Origin: Hyphomicrobiales bacterium
GTDB taxonomy: Bacteria; Pseudomonadota; Alphaproteobacteria; Rhizobiales; JALURZ01
Direction: 5' to 3'
Length of the DNA: 13,362 nt
Assembly: GCA_027058735.1 (NCBI GenBank)
Contig: JALURZ010000096.1
Location: 1 to 13,362, forward strand
Shown: piece by piece, positions 7,197-12,406 of the stretch
Position numbering within the stretch: the first letter of the stretch is position 1
Layout: the number at the start of each line of letters is the position of its first letter
Notes under the pieces: model-generated
Seen by the model: only the letters and a program-made list of their open reading frames with translations
The model's database searches: none
Told to the model about the DNA's origin: nothing
Made by a program: the position numbers and the translations under genes

Positions 7197-7220
7197 TCTT
7201 CAGCCCCGTTTCCTCGCCCG

Positions 7221-8006
7221 CTATCTCAGGTTGTTGGTCGCCTGCATCATTTCATCGGTCGCGGAAATCACCCGCGCATTCATTTCATAGGCGCGCTGGG
7301 CGGCGATCAGATCGGATATTTCCGCCACCGCATTGACGTTTGACTGCTCAAGGAAGCGCTGCAGAAGCGAACCCATGCCATCCGTGTTGGGATTGCCGGT
7401 GGTCGGGCTGCCGCTGGCCGGGGTCTCGAGATAGAGGTTGTCGCCGATCGCCTCCAGCCCGGCCTTGTTGACAAAGCGCGCCAGGTCGATCTGGCCGGCA
7501 ACGGTTGGCGTCGTCTGGGTGTCGGTCAGCACCTCGACCTGACCCTGGGCGTTGATGGAGATCTGGCGGGCGTCGTTGGGGATGGTGACCGCGGGCTCGA
7601 TCTGAAAGCCGTCCTGGGTGACCAGATTGCCTTGCGCGTTGAGTTCAAAGGTGCCGGCCCGGGTATAGGCCGTGCGGCCATCGGGCAGTTGCACCTGGAA
7701 ATAGCCCTCGCCGCGGATCGCCAGGTCGAGATCCTTGTCGGTGCTGGTGAGGTCGCCCTGGGTCATGATGCGGTAGGTGGCGGCCGTCTTGACCCCCATG
7801 CCGATCTGGATGCCGGCCGGGACCACGGTGCCGGTGTCCGACGTTTCCGAGCCGACCCGGCGCAGGTCCTGGTACAAAAGGTCCTGAAATTCGGCGCGCT
7901 GGCGCTTGTAGCCGGTGGTGCGCATATTGGCGATATTGTTCGAAATGACTTCCACATTGCGCTGCTGCGCAAGCATGCCGGTGGCGGCTATACTCAGGGC
8001 TTTCAT
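7221..8006 (-). CDS. flgG: Flagellar distal rod protein FlgG
   Basis: FlgG forms the distal rod that crosses the P and L rings. The 261-residue product has the standard length. The N-terminal rod signature is present (ISNNIANMRTTGYKRQRAEF, about 22-41), as are the FlgG/F/E core motifs (DLAIRGEGYFQV, YTRAGTFELNAQGNLVTQDG) and the C-terminal helix that packs in the rod core (SNVNAVAEISDLIAAQRAYE then MNARVISATDEMMQ). The start at 8006 has GAGGA about nine bases upstream. It lies 66 bases after flgF and 24 before flgA. No anomalies seen. Confidence 0.97.
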   Translation of the reverse strand: MKALSIAATGMLAQQRNVEVISNNIANMRTTGYKRQRAEFQDLLYQDLRRVGSETSDTGTVVPAGIQIGMGVKTAATYRIMTQGDLTSTDKDLDLAIRGEGYFQVQLPDGRTAYTRAGTFELNAQGNLVTQDGFQIEPAVTIPNDARQISINAQGQVEVLTDTQTTPTVAGQIDLARFVNKAGLEAIGDNLYLETPASGSPTTGNPNTDGMGSLLQRFLEQSNVNAVAEISDLIAAQRAYEMNARVISATDEMMQATNNLR

Positions 8007-8072
8007 CGCTCTTGTCCTCGTCTCAGTCCGGTTCGTTCACCGGCGTGTTCGCCGGGCTCTCATTTGTTGCGG

Positions 8073-8819
8073 TCAGCCGGACGCCGGCAGGCGTCCGAGT
8101 TCCTCGATGGCGCGGCGTTTCAGCTCGGCCGTGTTGTTGAGCATCTTGGCCGTGCTCACATAGGAGCGCATGACCTCGATCATCCTGGCGATCTCGCGCA
8201 CCGGCTCCACATTGGATCCCTCGATCACCCCTTGCGAGATGCGGTAATTTTCCGCCGGTTGGGCGGCGGCGTCCGTCCTGTACAGGCTGGCGCCTTCCTT
8301 CTTCAGGGCATTCTCGTTTTCGAACGTGACAACGCGAATTTTGCCCTTCTGCCCGGCATCGGTCGAAACCGTGCCGTCAGATGAAATCGTCAGCCCCGTT
8401 TCCTCCGCGCCAATGGTGATGACGCCGGCGTCACTCAGCACCGGCTGGCCCGCGCCATTCACGATCTGGCCCTGTTCGTCGATCTTCAGGCGGCCGTTGC
8501 GCGTATAGCGTTCACCGTTCTGGGTCTGCACGACCAGCCAGCCCTTGCCGTTGATGGCGATATCGAGCGGATTGCCGGTCGGCGTCATCGGACCTTCGCC
8601 GAAATCGCGCGCGGCGCGGGCATCGACCACATAGGACAGTTTTCCCGCCGATCCGGCGATGTCGCCTGCCCGGGCGGTGTCCATGAGAACTTCTTCGAAA
8701 ATCAGGGATTCGCCCTTGTATCCGGTGGTGCGCGCGTTCGCCAGATTATTGGCGACCACTTCCATCTGACGGCCGAGCGCCATCTGTCTGGACAAACCGA
8801 TAAGGAGCGAATTTTCCAT
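8073..8819 (-). CDS. flgF: Flagellar proximal rod protein FlgF
   Basis: FlgF is a proximal rod protein related to FlgG. The 248-residue product begins MENSLLIGLSRQMALGRQME, and carries VVANNLANARTTGYKGESLI, the DIAINGKGWLVVQTQNGERY core and the C-terminal helix EIARMIEVMRSYVSTAKML. I choose the ATG at 8819 because it matches family N-termini and has GAGGA about 12 bases upstream; an ATG at 8876 would add 19 unconserved residues without a ribosome site. It is first in the flgF-flgG-flgA-flgH operon and has a strong sigma-54 promoter candidate about 105 bases upstream. Confidence 0.94.
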   Translation of the reverse strand: MENSLLIGLSRQMALGRQMEVVANNLANARTTGYKGESLIFEEVLMDTARAGDIAGSAGKLSYVVDARAARDFGEGPMTPTGNPLDIAINGKGWLVVQTQNGERYTRNGRLKIDEQGQIVNGAGQPVLSDAGVITIGAEETGLTISSDGTVSTDAGQKGKIRVVTFENENALKKEGASLYRTDAAAQPAENYRISQGVIEGSNVEPVREIARMIEVMRSYVSTAKMLNNTAELKRRAIEELGRLPASG

Positions 8820-8916
8820 CTGCTTCTGCGTCCTCAATCGCGCCGGTGTTGACATCCATATCAGGCGGCCGGTCATCTGAACGCATCGCCAAATGGCTGC
8901 GGCGCACCTGTCGTCC

Positions 8917-8950
8917 TTGGCACGGGGTCACGATGCACAAGCCGTGCCAA
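8917..8950. repeat. 9-bp inverted repeat made of facing -24-like elements
   Basis: TTGGCACGG (8917-8925) and CCGTGCCAA (8942-8950) are perfect inverted repeats around a 16-base centre. The right arm is the -24 block of the flgF sigma-54 promoter. The left arm is the same block facing fliL, but its -12 position reads CG instead of GC, so a working rightward promoter is unlikely. Confidence 0.6.
8935..8949 (-). promoter_or_regulatory. Sigma-54 promoter for flgF-flgG-flgA-flgH
   Basis: The minus strand reads TGGCACGGCTTGTGC followed by A. The -24 block TGGCACG is a perfect consensus match, GG and GC are separated by exactly ten bases, and -12 reads GTGCA for TTGCA. The predicted start near 8924 gives a leader of about 105 bases. 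Rod and ring operons depend on sigma-54 in Caulobacter. Activity is inferred. Confidence 0.75.
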
Positions 8951-9019
8951 GTAAATAGCGAAATGAATACAATGGCTTAATATGACACCGGGTGAACCGA
9001 CCGGGCCTTGTGGCAGGCC

Positions 9020-9042
9020 TTGCCCGGCAAATGATGCCGGGC
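9020..9042. promoter_or_regulatory. Palindrome, candidate FlbD (ftr-like) enhancer
   Basis: GCCCGGCA (9022-9029), AATGA, TGCCGGGC (9035-9042) is a perfect 8-bp palindrome; TTGCCCGGCAA (9020-9030) is a second overlapping one. A further CGGCAA half-site lies at 9047-9052. The centre is about 108 bases upstream of the predicted flgF sigma-54 start, typical for the enhancer of an activator such as FlbD. It is also close to the fliL promoter, where binding could repress. There is no gene end nearby for a terminator to serve. FlbD assignment is inference. Confidence 0.5.
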
Positions 9043-9059
9043 GCGGCGGCAAGGTTTCG

Positions 9060-9080
9060 TTAACCATTCCTACTTTAGAT
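9060..9080 (+). promoter_or_regulatory. Candidate CtrA half-site and promoter for fliL
   Basis: TTAACCAT (9060-9067) matches the half-site form of the CtrA motif. It is followed by a -10-like TTTAGATT (9074-9081). fliL is an early, CtrA-controlled gene in Caulobacter, which makes the assignment plausible. The second TTAA half is absent, so this is weaker than the boxes at 909 and 12296. Confidence 0.4.
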
Positions 9081-9177
9081 TCCCTGGCGGTGCGTGTAGG
9101 CGCGCGCCAAGGCCGGAATGCACCTCATCTTGCGCCGGTTTTGGTTGCGCAAACCTTCTGACAGGACAGGGCGGGCC

Positions 9178-9714
9178 ATGAGCGAAGCGGACGAAAAACC
9201 GGTCGAAGACGAAGACGGCATGGAGCCCGAAGAGGGCGAGGAGCCGGGGGGGGGGAACAAGCGCAGGCTGAACCTCAGGTTCCTGATCATGTTCGTGGCC
9301 GCCCCTTTATTGCTGGTGATGGGCATCGGCGGCGGTACGGCCTGGTACATGGGCTGGCTGGGCGGTGCGCAGGAACAGCAGGCCGCCGAGGCGCCGGCGC
9401 CGGCGAAGCCCGCGTTTTTCTACAATCTTCCCGAAATGCTCGTGAATCTGAGCCGCCGCGACAAACGCGCGCAATATCTCAAATTGCAGGTCGCTCTGGA
9501 GCTTTCCAATGAGGATATTGTCGAGATTCTCGAACCGGTGCTGCCGCGCATAATGGATACCTTCCAGGTCTATCTCCGCGAATTGCGCAGCGCCGATCTC
9601 GACGGGTCGGCGGGCGTCTACCGGCTCAAGGAAGAACTGCTCAGGCGGGTCAATCTGTCCATTGCGCCGCGCCGGATTGAGCGGGTTCTGTTCAAGGAAA
9701 TCATTATCCAGTGA
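9178..9714 (+). CDS. fliL: Flagellar basal body-associated protein FliL
   Basis: FliL is a single-pass inner-membrane protein that sits around the stator units and supports torque. The 178-residue product has an acidic cytoplasmic N-terminus (1-30), one membrane segment (about 35-60) and a periplasmic stomatin-like domain (FFYNLPEMLVNLSRRDKRAQ, YLKLQVALELSNEDIV, LPRIMDTFQVYLRELRSADL / DGSAGVYRLKEELLRRVN, RRIERVLFKEIIIQ). I choose the ATG at 9178, with AGGA 11 bases upstream; an ATG at 9118 would add 20 residues without a ribosome site. A run of ten G (9246-9255) codes for PGGG just before the membrane segment. First gene of the fliL-fliM-DUF6468 gene-motE operon. Confidence 0.95.
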   Translation: MSEADEKPVEDEDGMEPEEGEEPGGGNKRRLNLRFLIMFVAAPLLLVMGIGGGTAWYMGWLGGAQEQQAAEAPAPAKPAFFYNLPEMLVNLSRRDKRAQYLKLQVALELSNEDIVEILEPVLPRIMDTFQVYLRELRSADLDGSAGVYRLKEELLRRVNLSIAPRRIERVLFKEIIIQ

Positions 9715-9733
9715 CACTGATGGCAAGCCACCG

Positions 9734-10987
9734 ATGACCGACGACGAGAGCAAAACGGGCGATCCGGGCGAGGATCTGGATGCGGCGGCGCAGCAGCCGG
9801 ACGGCGATGCGGGCGCGCCTGCGGACGAGGATGGCGAGGACGACGAGGATCTCGCCGTTGACTGGGGCGCCGCGCTTGAAGAATCGGGCGATGTGGAAGA
9901 CGGCGACAGCCTGGCGGCCGAGTGGGGCGCTATGGCGCAGGGCGAGGACGCCGAAGCCGTTGACCGGCCCACCGTCGAACGCATCCTCAACCAGGAGGAG
10001 ATTGACGGCCTGCTCGGCTTTTCGCTGGATGATGACAGCACCAGCGAGGGCGGCATCCGCGCCATCATCAACTCCACGCTGGTTTCCTATGAACGCCTGC
10101 CCATGCTGGAGATTGTCTTTGACCGGCTGGTTCGCCTGATGACCGCGAGCCTGCGGGCCTTCACTTCCGACAATGTGGAAGTCAGCCTCGACAATCTCAC
10201 CTCGGTGCGGTTCGGCGATTATCTGAATTCCATTCCCCTGCCAGCGATCCTCGCCGCTTTCAAGGCCGAGGAATGGGATAATTTCGGCCTGTTTACGGTC
10301 GATTCAAACCTGATCTATTCGATTGTCGATGTGTTGCTGGGCGGCCGCCGCGGCACATCGGTCATGCGCGTCGAGGGACGCCCCTACACGACCATCGAGA
10401 CCGGACTGGTGGAGCGGATGATCGAAGTGGTTCTGGCGGACGCCCAGGCCGCGTTCGAACCGCTTTCTCCTGTCACCTTCACCCTTGACCGGCTTGAAAC
10501 CAATCCGCGTTTCGCGGCGATCGCGCGTCCGGCCAACGCGGCCATTCTGGTCAAGCTGCGCATCGACATGGAAGATCGCGGCGGGCGCATCGAGATGCTG
10601 ATTCCCTATGCCACGCTCGAGCCCATTCGCGAACTTCTGCTGCAGATGTTCATGGGCGAGAAATTCGGCCGCGACGCCATTTGGGAGAGCCATCTGGCGA
10701 CCGAATTGTGGTCGACCCGCCTCGAAATCGACGCGGTGCTGGACGAAAAGCAAATGCCGCTATGCGAGGCCATGAACCTGCAGGTCGGCCAGACCCTCAT
10801 GCTTGGCCGCTCAACCGGCGACCCCATCGAATTGCGCTGCAACGGCGTCGCGCTGCTGCGCGGCACGATGGGCCGGGTCGGCGAGAATGTGTCGGTGAGC
10901 GTGGTGCAGAAAGTTCGAACGCCCGCCGGAAAATATGCCGACGTCTTTCCGCCGGAAGATACCATAGAGGAGCACGTATCGCCATGA
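9734..10987 (+). CDS. fliM: Flagellar motor switch protein FliM with long acidic N-terminus
   Basis: FliM links CheY-P to the rotor in the C-ring. The 417-residue protein is about 80 longer than typical FliM. Residues 1-83 are an acidic extension containing two similar units twenty residues apart, LAVDWGAALEE (40-50) and LAAEWGAMAQG (60-70). The CheY-binding helix usually at the very N-terminus appears at 85-94 (LNQEEIDGLL). The CheC-like middle domain (about 105-300; IINSTLVSYERLPMLEIVFD, TSVRFGDYLNSIPLPAI, LIYSIVDVLLGGRRG) and the C-terminal SpoA/FliN-like domain (about 320-395; DEKQMPLCEAMNLQVGQTLM, VSVSVVQKV) are intact. The start at 9734 is 19 bases after fliL and has a weak ribosome site. 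Its TGA overlaps the next ATG (ATGA). Confidence 0.95.
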   Translation: MTDDESKTGDPGEDLDAAAQQPDGDAGAPADEDGEDDEDLAVDWGAALEESGDVEDGDSLAAEWGAMAQGEDAEAVDRPTVERILNQEEIDGLLGFSLDDDSTSEGGIRAIINSTLVSYERLPMLEIVFDRLVRLMTASLRAFTSDNVEVSLDNLTSVRFGDYLNSIPLPAILAAFKAEEWDNFGLFTVDSNLIYSIVDVLLGGRRGTSVMRVEGRPYTTIETGLVERMIEVVLADAQAAFEPLSPVTFTLDRLETNPRFAAIARPANAAILVKLRIDMEDRGGRIEMLIPYATLEPIRELLLQMFMGEKFGRDAIWESHLATELWSTRLEIDAVLDEKQMPLCEAMNLQVGQTLMLGRSTGDPIELRCNGVALLRGTMGRVGENVSVSVVQKVRTPAGKYADVFPPEDTIEEHVSP

Positions 10988-11463
10988 CCGGTCTTCCAGT
11001 CGGACTTCTGCTCGAAGGATTTGTCGCCTTTCTGCTGCTGGTGACGATCGCCTATTGCTATGTGCTGAATGCCAAGCTCACCCGGCTTCGGGCGCATCAG
11101 AACGACCTGCGCGATATCGTCGCCCAGCTTGACCGCGCTACCCACAGGGCGGAAACCGCGATCGGCGGTCTCAAGGCGGCGACGATGCTGGCCGGCGGCG
11201 AGGGCGAAGCGGACGGGGGCCAAGCCGCGCCGCCAGTGCCGGCTGCCCGCGAACCCGCCCGCACAGGCCGCCAACGGCGCACCTCGCACATGCCCGCGCA
11301 GGCAACCGCGGACGCCCGCGACCAGCATCTTTTCGCGCCGCCGGGCGCGCCGCGCGCACCGGATTTGCCGCGGGTGTCGAACCCGGCGCTTGAGCGGTTC
11401 CGCTCCACCACGACCCGGGAAAGCATCCAGCGGCGTCTGGACGGATTGAGGAAAGCAAGCTGA
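10984..11463 (+). CDS. DUF6468-type membrane-anchored flagellar cluster protein
   Basis: The 159-residue product matches the kind of alphaproteobacterial protein (DUF6468) found beside fliM; function unknown. It has one N-terminal membrane segment (about 7-28, GLLLEGFVAFLLLVTIAYCY), a conserved short helical region (LNAKLTRLRAHQNDLRDIVA, QLDRATHRAETAIGGLKAA; about 28-66), a Pro/Ala/Arg-rich disordered stretch (70-135), and a basic C-terminal helix (TTTRESIQRRLDGLRKAS). GAGGAG lies about ten bases upstream. The start overlaps the fliM stop (ATGA) and the stop overlaps the motE start (TGATG), so the three are translationally coupled. Location suggests an accessory role at the switch or stator, which is inference. 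Confidence 0.75.
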   Translation: MTGLPVGLLLEGFVAFLLLVTIAYCYVLNAKLTRLRAHQNDLRDIVAQLDRATHRAETAIGGLKAATMLAGGEGEADGGQAAPPVPAAREPARTGRQRRTSHMPAQATADARDQHLFAPPGAPRAPDLPRVSNPALERFRSTTTRESIQRRLDGLRKAS

Positions 11464-12263
11464 TGAACACACCGCACACGACGCGCCCGGCAGGACGCCA
11501 CAACAAGGCCATGCGGCTGCTGCCGGTTGTCATGGTCGCGGGCGTCGGTCTGTCGGCCCTGAAAGCGACCGACGTGATCTGGAGTTCGGTGGAGATCGGC
11601 GGCGCGATTTCACCGGCCTCCGCACAGAGCGCGAAACCGGACGCTGCCGCGGCGGCGGCGAAAGGCGATGACGCGGCGGCGGAAAAGGGCAACCCCTGCG
11701 CGGCGGCCAAGGGCGAAGCGGCCAAGGCAAAGAATGCCGGCAATCCGTGCGCGGCCGCCAAGGGCCGGCCCGGCGCCAGGCCGAAGGACGTGATGGACGA
11801 CGAGAAGCGGTTCTTGTCGAAATCCGAACGCGCAATACTGGAGAGTCTGGCCGAACGGCGCCGCGCCCTCGATGCCCGTGAGCGCGACCTGCAACTGCAG
11901 CAGAATCTGCTCAAGGCGGCGGAGCAGCGCATCGCCGGTAAGATTGCCGAACTCAAGGCGCTGGAGCAGAAGATCGAAAAGAGTTTCCTCAGGGAGGAAA
12001 CCCGCAAGATCAAGCAGCTCAAGGGGCTGGTCACGCTGTACGAGAACATGAAGCCGCGAGAGGCGGCCCGCATTTTCGACCGTCTTGAGATGGATGTTCT
12101 GGTGGGGCTGGCCGAGCAGATCAAGCCGCGCAAAATGGCCGTCATCATGGCCAGCATGACACCCGACGCCGCGGAGCGGTTGACCCTTGAACTGGCGGCC
12201 AGGGCATCGCGGGGCGGTGCCGCCAGGCCGGGCAAACTTCCCTCCCTGCCCGAAAAGGGATGA
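11463..12263 (+). CDS. motE: MotE-family (MgtE N-domain-like) periplasmic motor protein
   Basis: MotE in rhizobia is a periplasmic chaperone for the motor protein MotC. The 266-residue product has an N-terminal hydrophobic segment (about 17-34) with a possible cleavage at ASA-QS (54). An Ala/Lys-rich linker follows, with two copies of NPCAAAKG (77-84 and 94-101; cysteines 79 and 96). A coiled coil spans about 115-185 (LAERRRALDARERDLQLQQN, IAGKIAELKALEQKIEKSFL). The C-terminal part resembles the MgtE N-terminal domain (LVTLYENMKPREAARIFDRL, PRKMAVIMASMTPDAAERLT; 189-245). The ATG at 11463 overlaps the previous stop and has GAGGAAA upstream. No motB or motC is in view, so the client is unknown. 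Confidence 0.78.
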   Translation: MNTPHTTRPAGRHNKAMRLLPVVMVAGVGLSALKATDVIWSSVEIGGAISPASAQSAKPDAAAAAAKGDDAAAEKGNPCAAAKGEAAKAKNAGNPCAAAKGRPGARPKDVMDDEKRFLSKSERAILESLAERRRALDARERDLQLQQNLLKAAEQRIAGKIAELKALEQKIEKSFLREETRKIKQLKGLVTLYENMKPREAARIFDRLEMDVLVGLAEQIKPRKMAVIMASMTPDAAERLTLELAARASRGGAARPGKLPSLPEKG

Positions 12264-12406
12264 AGCCGGACTGCGCCCTCAGGCCGCGTTATTGTTTAAC
12301 AACGCGTTAACCGGCGCGCCCTATCCTGCAGACTGGACGAGGTTTTGCGCCGTGCCCCCTGAGCGCGGCATGGAGAAGCCAACCTGAACCGGGCAGGAGC
12401 GGACTG
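12264..12406. other. Intergenic promoter region upstream of the secreted protein gene
   Basis: A gap of 143 bases separates motE from the next gene. It carries a CtrA box (12296-12311) and a -10-like TATCCT (12322-12327). No terminator with a T-run was found, so read-through from the fliL operon remains possible. Confidence 0.55.
12296..12311 (+). promoter_or_regulatory. CtrA binding box upstream of the secreted protein gene
   Basis: TTAACAACGCGTTAAC is a perfect TTAA-N7-TTAAC box, 96 bases before the GTG start. It is the second perfect box in the window. It is embedded in a longer imperfect inverted repeat with CGCGTT and AACGCG arms (12286-12307). It suggests that the following unknown gene belongs to the early flagellar regulon. 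Confidence 0.7.

Larger units (their letters stand above)
8820..9177. other. Divergent control region between flgF and fliL (358 bp)
   Basis: No convincing gene lies here. The region is relatively AT-rich around 8950-8990 and 9055-9085. From left to right it holds the flgF leader, a sigma-54 promoter facing flgF within a 9-bp inverted repeat, a perfect 8-bp palindrome with overlapping CGGCAA sites, a TTAACCAT motif with a -10-like TAGATT, and the fliL leader. These are listed separately. Confidence 0.8.

Noticed and set aside
6276..7343. 355-codon open frame on plus across flgA
   Set aside because: Antisense shadow of flgA; no domain features and an H/R/G/D-rich composition.
7632..8384. 250-codon open frame on plus across flgG and flgF
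   Set aside because: Antisense to two clear rod genes; no protein family features.
8918..8932. Rightward sigma-54 promoter for fliL
   Set aside because: The -24 block is perfect but the -12 dinucleotide at the required spacing is CG, not GC.
11171..12235. 354-codon open frame on minus across motE
   Set aside because: Ser/Arg/Ala-rich antisense frame; motE on plus has coherent coiled-coil and MgtE-like features.
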